DNA from: Plantibacter sp. PA-3-X8
GTDB lineage: Bacteria; Actinomycetota; Actinomycetes; Actinomycetales; Microbacteriaceae
Length of the DNA stretch: 64,000 nt
Assembly (NCBI RefSeq): GCF_003856975.1
Contig: NZ_CP033107.1
Span: 1,426,001-1,490,000, forward strand
Reading direction: 5' to 3'
How positions within the stretch are numbered: the first letter of the stretch is position 1; each line of letters opens with the position of its first letter. The notes beneath the pieces were generated by a model that did no database searches, was not told where the DNA came from, and saw nothing but the letters and a program-made list of their open reading frames with translations. Below are positions 11,378 to 20,362 of the stretch, in pieces. The position numbers and the translations under genes were made by a program.

Positions 11378-12568
11378 ATGGCGGCTGTGATGAGCGGCGA
11401 TGAAGTGACCGGGCGCACGACCGCCACAGGGAGCATCCGGACGCCGAAACAGCGGGTCGGCGCGTGGATCATGCCCGCGCTGCGTCCGTGGCGCCTCATG
11501 CTCGCGCTCAAGGTGGCCATCGCGGCCACCGCGGCCTGGTTCCTCGGCAGCCTGCTCCCGGGCGAGCTCGGCGACTTCTCCTACTACGCACCGCTCGGCG
11601 CCCTCGTGAGCCTCACACCGACGCTCATGGACTCGGTGCGCTCGAGCCTGCAGACCCTCATCGGTCTGGGCCTCGGCATCGGACTCGCGTGGCTGCTCAT
11701 CATCTCGCCCGCGCCCGGCTGGGTGTCCGTCTCGCTGTCGGTGGGGCTCGGCACGCTGCTCGCCGGCCTGCCGGGGCTAGGACAGGGCCGTGACTACGTC
11801 CCCATCGCGGCGCTGTTCGTCATCATCATCGGCGGAGCGAACGCCAACGACTTCTCGGTCGGCTACCTCGTGCAGATGGCCCTCGGCGTGCTCGTCGGGC
11901 TCCTCGTGAACCTGCTCATCATGCCGCCGCTGTTCGTCCGCGAGTCGGCAGCCGGGATCTCGGCCGCGAGGTCACGGATGGTCGGTGCGCTCCGGAGCAT
12001 GTCGGACACCCTCCGATCCGAGTCGGCACCGACCCCGGACGACCCGCCGTCTTGGGACAGCTCGCTGCTCGCCATCCGGCACGACGTCGACGCCGCGCGC
12101 GTGCTGATGAAAGACGCCGCGGAGAGCCGCCGGGCCAATCCGCGCACGCGGTGGAACCGGCATGACTTCCGCGGGGATGAGGGGGCGCTCGCCGCCCTCG
12201 AGCGGATCGCGCCGGTGGTCGTGGAGATCGGTGACGCCCTGCGTGCGGCGCTCTGGGGGATCCCGGTGCCGGTCGACCTCGACGAGGGCGTCCGGAGTGC
12301 GCTCGCCGATGCGATCGACGCCTCGGCCGACCTCGTCGAGGCGGCGATCGACGACGAGCGTCTCTCCGATGCGCTGCGTGCCTCCGACCAGGCGCTGACG
12401 ATGCTGCGTCGGGCGGTGCGCTCGGCCCACGCGGGCGCGAACGGTGCGGCCGGTCGGGAGTCGGACGACGCCGACCCGGCGGAGGATGCGGGTGGCGAGA
12501 ACCTGCTGTTCGCGCTGCGTCGCATCCACGCCGAGATCGAACGCTCGGAGCGGTCGCCGGACGCCTGA
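11378..12568 (+). CDS. FUSC-family (aromatic acid exporter type) membrane protein
   Basis: A 396-residue protein. After a short basic tail, the N-terminal half has about six TM segments (from MLALKVAIAATAAWFLGSLL to GVLVGLLVNLLIMPPLFV). The cytoplasmic C-terminal half is helical and rich in Ala, Arg, Asp and Ser. This is the FUSC/YccS-like layout found in putative aromatic acid or fusaric acid exporters; transport has not been shown for most actinobacterial members. ATG 11378 is a compromise; TTG at 11351 or ATG at 11390 are alternatives because no strong ribosome-binding site is visible. Confidence 0.8.
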   Translation: MAAVMSGDEVTGRTTATGSIRTPKQRVGAWIMPALRPWRLMLALKVAIAATAAWFLGSLLPGELGDFSYYAPLGALVSLTPTLMDSVRSSLQTLIGLGLGIGLAWLLIISPAPGWVSVSLSVGLGTLLAGLPGLGQGRDYVPIAALFVIIIGGANANDFSVGYLVQMALGVLVGLLVNLLIMPPLFVRESAAGISAARSRMVGALRSMSDTLRSESAPTPDDPPSWDSSLLAIRHDVDAARVLMKDAAESRRANPRTRWNRHDFRGDEGALAALERIAPVVVEIGDALRAALWGIPVPVDLDEGVRSALADAIDASADLVEAAIDDERLSDALRASDQALTMLRRAVRSAHAGANGAAGRESDDADPAEDAGGENLLFALRRIHAEIERSERSPDA

Positions 12569-12591
12569 GCGGCGCCCGGCGCGCCCGGTCC

Positions 12592-13431
12592 TCAGAGGAT
12601 CGGCTTGCCGCCGGTCACCGCGATGACGGCGCCCGAGATGTAGCTCCCCTCGTCCGAGGCGAGCAGCACGTAGGGCGGAGCGACCTCGGCAGGCTGGCCC
12701 GGACGCCCGAGCGGGGTGTCCGTCCCGAACGACTCGACCGTCTCCGGCGGCATCGTCGACGGGATCAGGGGCGTCCAGATCGGACCGGGCGCGACGGCGT
12801 TCACGCGGATCCCGTCACCACCGAGCACCTGCGCGAGCGACGCGGTCATGCTCGCGAGACCCGCCTTGGTCATGGCGTAGGGCATGAGCTGCGGCGACGG
12901 CGAGTCGGCCTGCACCGAGCTCGTCGCGATGATCGAGGAGCCCGGAGCCATGTGGGGGACGGCCGCCTTGCTCAAGTGGAAGAACGCGCTCAGGTTCGTG
13001 GCGAGCGTGTGGTCCCACTCCTCGTCCGGGATCTCGGCCAGGCTCTCCCGGGTCATCTGGTACGCGGCGTTGCTCACCAGGATGTCGACCTTCCCGAAGC
13101 GTTCGACCGTCGCGCGGACGATCTCGCGGCAGTGCTCTGGGCTCGTGAGGTCACCACCGATGCTGAGGGCGGTCCGGCCGGCCTCCTCGACCCAGCGGAC
13201 CGTGTCGGCCGCGTCCTCGTCTTCATCGAGGTAGCTGACGACGACCTCCGCCCCTTCGCGGGCGTAGGCGATCGCGACGGCCTTGCCGATACCGCTGTCG
13301 CCACCGGTGATGATGGCGACCTTGCCCTCGAGCTTGCCCGAACCCCGGTAGCCGGTCTCGCCGTGGTCGGCCTGCGGCGTGAGCGCTCCCTCGGTCCCGG
13401 GCGGCTGCTGCTGCTGAGCGGGCTGGTTCAT
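12592..13431 (-). CDS. SDR family oxidoreductase, general-stress type
   Basis: A 279-residue short-chain dehydrogenase with a 35-residue Gln/Pro-rich N-terminal extension, then IITGGDSGIGKAVAIAYARE (NAD(P)-binding TGGxxGIG). The NNAG position reads VSNAAYQ. The catalytic Ser is in TSSVQA and the catalytic Tyr-x3-Lys is YAMTK; PG is VAPGPIWTPL. The extension plus TGGDSGIG is typical of the YhdF/YhxC/YghA-like SDRs associated with general stress. ATG at 13431 follows GGGAGGAACACC. It is a paralogue of the gene at 16531. Confidence 0.88.
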   Translation of the reverse strand: MNQPAQQQQPPGTEGALTPQADHGETGYRGSGKLEGKVAIITGGDSGIGKAVAIAYAREGAEVVVSYLDEDEDAADTVRWVEEAGRTALSIGGDLTSPEHCREIVRATVERFGKVDILVSNAAYQMTRESLAEIPDEEWDHTLATNLSAFFHLSKAAVPHMAPGSSIIATSSVQADSPSPQLMPYAMTKAGLASMTASLAQVLGGDGIRVNAVAPGPIWTPLIPSTMPPETVESFGTDTPLGRPGQPAEVAPPYVLLASDEGSYISGAVIAVTGGKPIL

Positions 13432-13633
13432 GGTGTTCCTCCCTGTGCTGCTGTGGATCCGTGCTGCTGTGCGTGCCAGCATGCTGTGGTTGCGGTCCGT
13501 CCACCCAAGCCGATCCGAGCGATCCGCCTCCAGGGGTTGACGCCCGCCCGGCACCCGGCGTCCCGCGCTAGCAGCCGCGTGGCGGGGCCGCCAGCCCCGG
13601 CGATTCGGAGGTGCGGCTCGTAGGGTGAATCGC

Positions 13634-15418
13634 ATGACCGCAGCTGGCGAGGATCTCCGTTCGTACGCACCGATCGGGGACGGCCGCACCGTCGCCCTCA
13701 TCGGACTCCGTGGCCAGGTCGACTGGCTGCCGATCCCCGACCTCGGCTCCATGCCGGTGTTCGCCCGGCTGCTCGACGACGACTCCGGCGGGTGCATCGA
13801 GCTCGAGCCGGTCGGCGAGTACACCGTCACGCGACGCTACGTGTCCGGCACCAACGTCTTGCGCACGACCTTCACGACCGAGCACGGGCGTGCGACGATC
13901 ACGGACGCACTCGTCACGGGCATCGCGGGTCGCCTGCCCTGGGCCGAACTCGCGCGCCGGATCGACGGGGTGTCGGGCAGTGTCGAGTTCACCTGGCGCG
14001 TCCGGCCCGGGACCGCACTGGGGACGGCCTCGCCCTGGATCGAGGACAGCACGCGCGGCCCCATCATCCGCTCCGGCGCGACGACGATCGCGGTCGTCGG
14101 CGACGAGTACGGGCCGGAGGAGGTCGAGGTCGACGGGGCCATGCCGACGGAGCTCTCCGGTCGCTTCACGACGACCGAGAACTCCCGTCACCTGCTGATC
14201 ATCGTCGCCACCCACGGTGAGCCGATCCATCTGCCGGTCCCGGCGAACGTGGACGTGGGTATCGACCGGACGATCGACAACTGGCGCGCCTGGTCCCGGG
14301 CCTTCTCCTACGAAGGCCCCTGGGCGGATCAGGTGCAGCGCAGTGCCCTCGCCCTCAAACTCCTGATCTTCAGCCCCACCGGTGCCATCGCGGCCGCGGC
14401 GACCACCTCGCTCCCGGAGAACCCGCGCGGGGCCAAGAACTGGGACTACCGCTTCGCCTGGGTGCGCGACCTCGCGTACACCGCGCACGCCCTCGTCCGC
14501 TTCGGCCTCCGCGAGGAGACGCACGCCGCCGTGTCGTGGCTGCTGCGCACCATCCGCGAGAACGGACCGGAGCTGCACATCTTCTACGGCCTCGAGGGCG
14601 GCGTGCCCGATGGTGTGGTCGAGCACGACGTCGCCGGCTGGCGCGGCATCGGTCCGGTGGTCAGCGGGAACCCGGCTCAGGGGCAGCTGCAGCTCGGCGT
14701 CTACGGCGACCTCTTCGCGATCTGCCGCACCTACGTCGACGCCGGCAACGTCCTCGACGTCGAGACCGGCCGTCTCCTCGCCGAGGTCGCGGACCGCACC
14801 TGCGACCTGTGGCGGAACCGCGACGCCGGCATGTGGGAGCTGCCCCAGGAGGAGCACTACGTCTCGTCGAAGATGGGCTGCTGGCAGGCGCTCGGCGACG
14901 CCGTGCACCTGGCGGAGCTCGGGCAGGTCGCCGGCAGCGCCGACCGCTGGCGCACCGAGCAGACCCGCATCCGGGAGTGGATCGACGAGCACGGGTGGAA
15001 CGAGGAGCGCGGGGCGTACGTCATGTTCCCCGGGAGCGACGACCTCGACGCCTCCGTGCTGCTGCACGCGATGAGCGGGTTCGACCGCGGTGACCGGATG
15101 TCCTCGACGATCGACGCACTGGCGGCCGAACTCGGCGAGGGGGCGCTGCTGTACCGGTACTCGGGGGTGCAGCAGGAGGAGTACACCTTCGTCGCCTGTG
15201 CGTTCTGGCGGGCCTCCGCGCTCGCCTGCGTCGGTCGTCACGACGAGGCGATCGCGGCCATGGACGAGCTCGTCGGCATGACCAACGACGTCGGGATCCT
15301 CGCCGAGATGATCGACCCGGCCGACGGCGCGCACTGGGGCAACCTGCCGCAGGCGCTGAGCCACCTCGCGCTCATCAACGCGGCCCTCACGATCAAGGAG
15401 CTCACCGAGCAGGATTGA
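13634..15418 (+). CDS. Glycoside hydrolase family 15 glucoamylase/trehalase-like protein
   Basis: A 594-residue cytoplasmic protein. The N-terminal beta-sandwich (about 1-230) carries SYAPIGDGRTVALIG and is followed by an (alpha/alpha)6 barrel with KNWDYRFAWVRDLAYTAHAL, a putative acid Glu in DAGMWELPQEEHY, and EEYTFVACAFWRASALA near the putative base. This layout fits actinobacterial GH15 enzymes, which include glucoamylases and trehalases. A -10-like TAGGGT (13621-13626) ends 7 nt before the ATG, so the mRNA is probably leaderless; this supports ATG 13634 over the GTG at 13625. Confidence 0.88.
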   Translation: MTAAGEDLRSYAPIGDGRTVALIGLRGQVDWLPIPDLGSMPVFARLLDDDSGGCIELEPVGEYTVTRRYVSGTNVLRTTFTTEHGRATITDALVTGIAGRLPWAELARRIDGVSGSVEFTWRVRPGTALGTASPWIEDSTRGPIIRSGATTIAVVGDEYGPEEVEVDGAMPTELSGRFTTTENSRHLLIIVATHGEPIHLPVPANVDVGIDRTIDNWRAWSRAFSYEGPWADQVQRSALALKLLIFSPTGAIAAAATTSLPENPRGAKNWDYRFAWVRDLAYTAHALVRFGLREETHAAVSWLLRTIRENGPELHIFYGLEGGVPDGVVEHDVAGWRGIGPVVSGNPAQGQLQLGVYGDLFAICRTYVDAGNVLDVETGRLLAEVADRTCDLWRNRDAGMWELPQEEHYVSSKMGCWQALGDAVHLAELGQVAGSADRWRTEQTRIREWIDEHGWNEERGAYVMFPGSDDLDASVLLHAMSGFDRGDRMSSTIDALAAELGEGALLYRYSGVQQEEYTFVACAFWRASALACVGRHDEAIAAMDELVGMTNDVGILAEMIDPADGAHWGNLPQALSHLALINAALTIKELTEQD

Positions 15419-15426
15419 GCGCTCCC

Positions 15427-15472
15427 GGTCCCTGAGCTGCGCCGCACTGAGTCTGTCGAAGTGTCGAAGGGC
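15427..15472. repeat. Dispersed CCTGAGC...GTCGAAGG motif
   Basis: The stretch has GGTCCCTGAGC, then TGAGTCTGTCGAAG and GTGTCGAAGGG, a decayed version of the short CCTGAGCTTGTCGAAGG motif that I recognise as scattered through many high-GC genomes. A cleaner copy lies inside the fused gene at 41118-41139. It fills the gap after the GH15 stop. Confidence 0.45.
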
Positions 15473-15551
15473 CCACGCACGCGGGTACCGGCCGGATGCT
15501 GGGAAAGCAAGCCCCGCGGGGACACCCGTCCGGGTCCGTACCGTGGAGGCA

Positions 15552-16472
15552 ATGGATGTTCACCCACAGGTCTTCCGAGACACCCCCGCGATCCTCGTCG
15601 AGAGCATCTGGTGGGACGCCCGCACCGACGAGGTCGTCTGGGTCGACATCACCGCGGGCACGCTCCACCGCGGACGGATGGACGGCGCCGTGGACGGCAG
15701 TGACGACCGCGTCACCGAGCTCCCACCGCCGCTGAGCGCCGTGCAGCCGCGTGCCGCCGGCGGCTACATCGCCGCACTCGGTGACCGCATCGTCACCCTC
15801 GACGACGACGGGCTCATCGCCGAGACCCTGGCGAAGCTCGACCACGTCCACGCCGGCCTGCGCAGCAACGAGGCGAAGGTCGACCCGTACGGCCGGTTCC
15901 TCGTCGGCTCCATGAACGTCACCACCGGCGAACCGAATGCCGCCCTGTACCTGCTCGACGACACCGGACTCCGCACGCTCCTCGGCGGCTTCGGCGTCAC
16001 CAACGGCTTCGAGTGGTCCGACGACGGTCGTACCGTGTACGTGACCGACACCACCGTGAAGACGGTCTACCGGGCGAGCACGGGAGAAGACGGCCGACTC
16101 GGGCCGCTGGAGCCCTTCCTCGTCGGCTACGACTCCGACGGCCTCGCGCTCGACACCGACGGTCGATTCTGGAACGGCGTCAACGGCGGTGGTCGCGTGC
16201 TCCGGTGGAGCCCGGACGGCACCGTCGAGGACGAGCTGAGCGTGCCGGCCCCGGGCGTCACGTCGGTGGCCTTCGGCGGGCCCGAGCTCACGACGCTCTT
16301 CGTCGGGACGGCCCGCGAGAACCTCACCGAGGCGGACCTGGTGGATGCACCGCTCAGCGGCGGCATCTTCCGATTCGACGGACTCGCGACCGGCCGACCC
16401 GTCAATTCCTACGGACGCCGATCGACCTCGGGGCCCGACCCGGCGACCGACCCGGCGACCGACCGCATCTGA
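15552..16472 (+). CDS. SMP-30/gluconolactonase family sugar lactonase
   Basis: A 306-residue six-bladed beta-propeller protein. Putative metal ligands are the Glu in LVESIWWDARTDEVVWVDI, Asn in RSNEAKVDPYGRFLVG, Asn in VTNGFEWSDDGRTVYVTD, and Asp in YDSDGLALDTDGRFWNG. These enzymes hydrolyse sugar acid lactones. The Pro/Thr/Asp-rich C-terminus contains a short PATD repeat. ATG 15552 is only 2 nt from GGAGG, so the GTG at 15543 might be the true start. It precedes an SDR gene by 58 bp, but no functional link is clear. Confidence 0.85.
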   Translation: MDVHPQVFRDTPAILVESIWWDARTDEVVWVDITAGTLHRGRMDGAVDGSDDRVTELPPPLSAVQPRAAGGYIAALGDRIVTLDDDGLIAETLAKLDHVHAGLRSNEAKVDPYGRFLVGSMNVTTGEPNAALYLLDDTGLRTLLGGFGVTNGFEWSDDGRTVYVTDTTVKTVYRASTGEDGRLGPLEPFLVGYDSDGLALDTDGRFWNGVNGGGRVLRWSPDGTVEDELSVPAPGVTSVAFGGPELTTLFVGTARENLTEADLVDAPLSGGIFRFDGLATGRPVNSYGRRSTSGPDPATDPATDRI

Positions 16473-16530
16473 CCTGAACCATTCCGACCTGTCCGACCAC
16501 GACCGAACACTGAACGAGAGGACCATCACC

Positions 16531-17427
16531 ATGGCCAACGACCAGTACACCTTCACCGACCCGGCGAAGCTCTACGCCCACATCACCGCCGAGAAGCAGC
16601 ACCAGCCCGAGCCAGGCCTCGACGCGAAGCTCGACCCGAAGGCCGACCTCGGCGAGGAGAGCTACCGCGGCTCGGGTCGTCTCACCGGCCGCAAGGCGCT
16701 CATCACCGGCGGCGACTCCGGTATCGGTGCCGCCACCGCGATCGCCTTCGCCCGCGAGGGTGCCTCCGTGGCCCTCTCCTACCTCCCGGAGGAGGAAGAG
16801 GACGCGCAGCGCATCGCCGGCATCGTCCGCGAGGCCGGCGCCACCGTCCTCACCCTGCCGGGCGACCTGCGCGACCCGTCCTACTGCCGCGACCTCGTCG
16901 CGCAGACGGTCGAGGGCCTCGGAGGACTCGACATCCTCGTGAACAACGGCGGCAAGCAGATGTTCAACGAGGACCTCACCACCCTCACGGACGAGCAGTT
17001 CGACGACACTTTCAAGACCAACGTCTACGCGATGTTCTGGCTCTCGAAGGCCGCCCTCCCGCACCTTCCGGCAGGCTCGTCCATCATCAACACGACGTCG
17101 ATCCAGGCGTACTCGCCGTCGGACATCCTCGTCGACTACGCGTCCACGAAGGCGACCATCAACGCCTTCACGAAGGCGCTGGCGCAGCAGCTCGCGCCCA
17201 AGGGCATCCGCGTCAACGCGGTCGCTCCCGGCCCGATCTGGACGCCGCTCCAGGTGTCGGACGGACAGCCGCAGGAGAAGATCGCCGAGTTCGGCGAGGA
17301 CACCCCACTCGGACGCATGGGCCAGCCGGCGGAGCTCGCTCCCGCCTACGTGTTCCTCGCGTCGGCGGAGTCGTCCTACGTCCTCGGCGAAACCCTGAAC
17401 GTCAACGGCGGTATGCCCACGCCGTAA
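16531..17427 (+). CDS. SDR family oxidoreductase, general-stress type (second copy)
   Basis: A 298-residue SDR: a 50-residue N-terminal extension (PAKLYAHITAEKQHQPEPGL), then LITGGDSGIGAATAIAFARE, VNNGGKQ, the catalytic Ser in NTTSIQA, Tyr-x3-Lys in YASTK, and VAPGPIWTPLQ. It is a paralogue of the 12592-13431 protein with the same extension and cofactor motif. GAGAGGACC precedes the ATG at 16531. Role is probably in stress metabolism; the substrate is unknown. Confidence 0.88.
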   Translation: MANDQYTFTDPAKLYAHITAEKQHQPEPGLDAKLDPKADLGEESYRGSGRLTGRKALITGGDSGIGAATAIAFAREGASVALSYLPEEEEDAQRIAGIVREAGATVLTLPGDLRDPSYCRDLVAQTVEGLGGLDILVNNGGKQMFNEDLTTLTDEQFDDTFKTNVYAMFWLSKAALPHLPAGSSIINTTSIQAYSPSDILVDYASTKATINAFTKALAQQLAPKGIRVNAVAPGPIWTPLQVSDGQPQEKIAEFGEDTPLGRMGQPAELAPAYVFLASAESSYVLGETLNVNGGMPTP

Positions 17428-17445
17428 CCCCGTCCCGCCCCACAG

Positions 17446-17516
17446 CAGCCCGCGAACTGTCACTTCCGGCTAGTCAGACGCCGTCCGACTAGCTTCTTCT
17501 GACAGTTCGCGGGCTG
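17446..17516. terminator. Nested palindrome between convergent genes
   Basis: Outer arms of 17 bp (CAGCCCGCGAACTGTCA at 17446-17462, paired with 17500-17516) are perfect. Inside them is a second hairpin, GCTAGTC and GACTAGC. A TTTG follows on the right. It lies between the SDR stop and the stop of the convergent YihY gene, so it can end both transcripts. Confidence 0.8.
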
Positions 17517-17522
17517 TTTGGG

Positions 17523-18596
17523 TCAGTCCGTGCGGTCCGCTGCACGTCGGACGCGACGTCCCTCGAGGGCGTCCTTCGCGTCGCGGTCGGCGAGCGCCCT
17601 GATCGCGGCGTCCGAGCGCAGGGGCAGCTGCAGCTCCTGCTCCGCGGCGACACCCGAGGCGAGCTGGCGGCCACGCTGGATCTCGATGTCGAGCTGGGCG
17701 CCGAACAGCAGCGCGAGGTTCGCGATCCAGATCCACAGCAGGAAGATGATGATGCCGGCGAGCGAGCCGTAGGTGGCGTCGTAGTTGCTGAAGTTCGCGA
17801 TGTAGAACCCGAACCCGACCGAGGCGATGAGCAGGATCAGGAGCGCGGCGAGCGCACCGATGCTGATCCAACGGAACTTCTCCGGCTTGATGTTCGGCGT
17901 CGCGGTGTACAGCACGGCGATGACGAAGACGAGCGCGGCGGCCATGACCGGCCACTTCGCGATCGACCAGACGGTGAGGCCCGTCTCACCGAGACCGACC
18001 GCCTGTCCGATGGCCTGCGCGACGGGGCCGGACACGATGAGTGCGAGCGCGATCACCGAGATGACGAGTAGGACGACGAGGGTCACGCCGAGCTGCGTCG
18101 GACGCAGGGACCAGATCTTGCGACCCTCCTCGACCCCGTACATGCGGTTGAGCGCGCGACCGAAACCGCCCACGTAGCCGGATGCCGACCACACGGCACC
18201 GGCGATACCGGCGATGAGGGCGAAGCCGATCGCCGGCGACTCGACGAACTGGTTCACCGCGTCGGTCAGGAAGCCGAGGCTGTCGCCCGGTGCGAGGTTG
18301 CCGACGATCTCGAGCAGGGCGTCGGTGCCGTTGCGGCTCTGTCCGAAGAGGCCGAGGATCGAGACGAGCGCAAGGACCGCCGGGAAGAGCGACAGGATCG
18401 CGAAGTAGGTGAGCCCTGCGGCGAGGTCGGTGCACTGGTTCGAGGTGAAGGAGTGCAGCGTCCGCTTCAGGACGTAGCCCCAGGGGACGGGGACGCGCTG
18501 GGGGTTCATCGTCTCTTCCGCGTGGTCCGCATCGCGGTTCCGCGGATCGTCTGGCATGCTGCGCTCGAGGCGGTCCTCCTTGGTGGGCTCAGACAC
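17523..18596 (-). CDS. YihY/BrkB family inner-membrane protein
   Basis: A 357-residue membrane protein. After a charged N-terminus comes LKRTLHSFTSNQCTDLAAGL, then TYFAILSLFPAVLALVSILG, the BrkB signature, and about six TM segments in total ending near residue 280. The C-terminal tail is charged. YihY proteins were once called ribonuclease BN; most have no proven function. GTG at 18596 is chosen because it overlaps the DUF3618 stop and follows GAGGG; a longer GTG at 18614 and an ATG CCA start further in are alternatives. Confidence 0.87.
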   Translation of the reverse strand: MSEPTKEDRLERSMPDDPRNRDADHAEETMNPQRVPVPWGYVLKRTLHSFTSNQCTDLAAGLTYFAILSLFPAVLALVSILGLFGQSRNGTDALLEIVGNLAPGDSLGFLTDAVNQFVESPAIGFALIAGIAGAVWSASGYVGGFGRALNRMYGVEEGRKIWSLRPTQLGVTLVVLLVISVIALALIVSGPVAQAIGQAVGLGETGLTVWSIAKWPVMAAALVFVIAVLYTATPNIKPEKFRWISIGALAALLILLIASVGFGFYIANFSNYDATYGSLAGIIIFLLWIWIANLALLFGAQLDIEIQRGRQLASGVAAEQELQLPLRSDAAIRALADRDAKDALEGRRVRRAADRTD

Positions 18597-18831
18597 GGTG
18601 CCCTCGGTTCGCACGCCACAGCAGAACGCCGGCGCCGACGACCGCGACCGACGCGACGACGATGGCGGTGGTACGCAGGTGGTAGGCCACGGCGGTGCGG
18701 ACGTCGAACTTCTGGAAGAGGAGGTCGAGCGTCTGCGCGAGGTGTTCGCGCGTCTGTTCGACGTCGAGCTGCAGGGTGTTCAGACCGGCACCCTCGGGGG
18801 GAGTGGGGCGGGCGAGATCCTGGTCGCTCAT
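18589..18831 (-). CDS. DUF3618 single-TM protein
   Basis: An 80-residue protein with LQLDVEQTREHLAQTLDLLFQKFDV, a DUF3618-type helical segment, and one TM segment (TAIVVASVAVVGAGVLLW) near the C-terminus. It starts in an ATGA overlap with the holin-X gene and ends overlapping YihY, forming a tightly coupled three-gene membrane operon that recurs in many actinobacteria. Function is unknown. Confidence 0.85.
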   Translation of the reverse strand: MSDQDLARPTPPEGAGLNTLQLDVEQTREHLAQTLDLLFQKFDVRTAVAYHLRTTAIVVASVAVVGAGVLLWRANRGHRV

Positions 18832-19280
18832 GCTGCGGCCTCCTTGGTGTCGTGCTTCGAGTCGTGCTGCTGATCTGCGAGGTGGTCGCCGGTGAGGGCT
18901 TCGACACTGCGCTCGGGAACGGGCTTCGCGCCGGCCTTGAGCTTCTTGACGCCGACGAGCGCCAGGATCCCGGCGACGAGGATGAGGACGACGCCGACGA
19001 TGAGGGCGGCGAGCCAGGCGGGGAGCACGGTGGCGAGTCCGAGGACGGCGGCCGCGATGAGCGTCCCGAAACCGAAGAGCACGAGCACCAGGGCGACGAC
19101 CAGCATCCCCGCGCCGATCCCGAGGTCCTTGGCCTTCTTCGTCATCTCCGCCTTGAACAGGGCGATCTCGCCCGTGACGAGGCGGACGATGTCCTCGCGG
19201 AGGTCGGTGAGGAGGGTCTTCATGGGAGGAAGTCCGCGGCGACTCCGTCTGCGGTCGGCCGCGCTGCTGGCATCGGTCAT
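18828..19280 (-). CDS. Actinobacterial holin-X (phage holin superfamily III) protein
   Basis: A 150-residue protein. The N-terminal amphipathic region LREDIVRLVTGEIALFKAEM then TKKAKDLGIG leads into two TM segments (MLVVALVLVLFGFGTLIAAA and LIVGVVLILVAGILALVG) and a charged tail. The holin name reflects homology, not a lytic role: chromosomal copies sit in envelope-related operons such as this one. ATG 19280 is chosen because GAGAAGAG precedes it; the downstream ATG KTLLTDL start is also possible. Confidence 0.82.
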   Translation of the reverse strand: MTDASSAADRRRSRRGLPPMKTLLTDLREDIVRLVTGEIALFKAEMTKKAKDLGIGAGMLVVALVLVLFGFGTLIAAAVLGLATVLPAWLAALIVGVVLILVAGILALVGVKKLKAGAKPVPERSVEALTGDHLADQQHDSKHDTKEAAA

Positions 19281-19388
19281 GTGAGCACTCTTCTCGTTGT
19301 GGTCCTCCAGCCCACACCCCTCGCGCGCGCGAGACAAGGGCTTGACAGGCGTGTCGGCCGATCGCGGAATACGGCGACACTCAATTGG

Positions 19389-19416
19389 TTACATCTACAA
19401 GTAAACGGGGTAGCCT
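19389..19416 (+). promoter_or_regulatory. Putative promoter of the VOC/carboxylesterase operon
   Basis: TTACAT (19389-19394) and TAGCCT (19411-19416) are 16 nt apart and end 31 nt before the VOC start. Between them lies ACATCTACAAGTAAAC, part of a weak inverted repeat (GGTTAC/GTAAAC) that could bind a regulator. No regulator gene is adjacent. Confidence 0.45.
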
Positions 19417-19447
19417 GTACCGACCCCATCACCCGATCGGAGACCGA

Positions 19448-20362
19448 ATGTCCGCTGTGCTCGACGAGCGTCTGCTCGCCCCGGAGACGTCGATGGGCGC
19501 GGTCACGCTCCGCGTCGGCGACCTCGACCTCATGTCCGGCTACTACGCCAACGCCTTCGCGATGGAGCCGCTCGAGGAGCGCAGCCGCGACCGCGAGGTG
19601 CACCGGGTGCTCGGTCGTGGCGACACCCCGCTCGTGCGGCTCGTTCACACGCCAGACCTGCCGGCCGTCGACCGGCGGCAGGCCGGCCTGTTCCACACGG
19701 CGTTCCTGTTCGAGGACGAGTCGAGCCTCTCGGCGACGGTCTATCGGGCCGCGCAGGACCCCCGCGGACAGTTCGTCGGGTCGAGCGACCACTTCGTGAG
19801 CGAGGCGTTCTACTTCACCGACCCGGAGGGGAACGGCGTCGAGCTGTATACGGACCGCCCGCGCAGCAGCTGGGTGCGCTCGGGCGACCAGATCGCCATG
19901 ACCACCACCTACCTCGACCCGAACGCCTACCTGCAGCGGCACCTCACGGAGGACGCCCTCGGCGCCGGGCCCTCGTTGGCCGGTGCCGTCGGGCACGTGC
20001 ACCTGCAGGTCGGAGACCTCCAGACCGCCCGAGCCTTCTACGTCGACGCCCTCGGATTCGAGACGACGCAGACCGAGTACCCCGGCGCGATCTTCGCCTC
20101 CGCCGGCGGGTACCACCACCACATCGCGATGAACGTCTGGAACAGCCAGGGCGCCGGTCCTCGCGCGGCCGCCCTCGGCCTCGGCGACGTGTCGATCACC
20201 GTCCCCGACCTCGCGAACCTCGATACGCTGGCCGCGAGGCTGCGCGCCCGCGCGATCCCCTTCGACGCGGACGGTCGTTCCGTGACCGTCTCCGACCCGT
20301 GGGGGACCCGCGTGACCGTGGCCCTGCCCGACCTGTCGACCGAGGAGCTGCTGTCCCGATGA
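19448..20362 (+). CDS. Two-domain VOC (extradiol dioxygenase-like) protein, MhqO-like
   Basis: A 304-residue protein made of two glyoxalase-fold modules: about 15-140 (MGAVTLRVGDLDLMSGYYAN ... FYFTDPEGNGVELYTD) and about 180-300 (GHVHLQVGDLQTARAFYVDA ... YHHHIAMNVW). The metal residues in the C-terminal module include the His of GHVHLQV and those of YHHHIAM. It overlaps the carboxylesterase gene by ATGA. In Bacillus the same pairing (mhqO ring-cleavage dioxygenase with mhqD carboxylesterase) belongs to the quinone/hydroquinone response; that role is inferred here from the arrangement. Confidence 0.8.
   Translation: MSAVLDERLLAPETSMGAVTLRVGDLDLMSGYYANAFAMEPLEERSRDREVHRVLGRGDTPLVRLVHTPDLPAVDRRQAGLFHTAFLFEDESSLSATVYRAAQDPRGQFVGSSDHFVSEAFYFTDPEGNGVELYTDRPRSSWVRSGDQIAMTTTYLDPNAYLQRHLTEDALGAGPSLAGAVGHVHLQVGDLQTARAFYVDALGFETTQTEYPGAIFASAGGYHHHIAMNVWNSQGAGPRAAALGLGDVSITVPDLANLDTLAARLRARAIPFDADGRSVTVSDPWGTRVTVALPDLSTEELLSR

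Noticed and set aside
13568..15364. A 598-residue leftward frame over the GH15 gene
   Set aside because: It has no recognisable domain and is opposite a protein with clear GH15 motifs.
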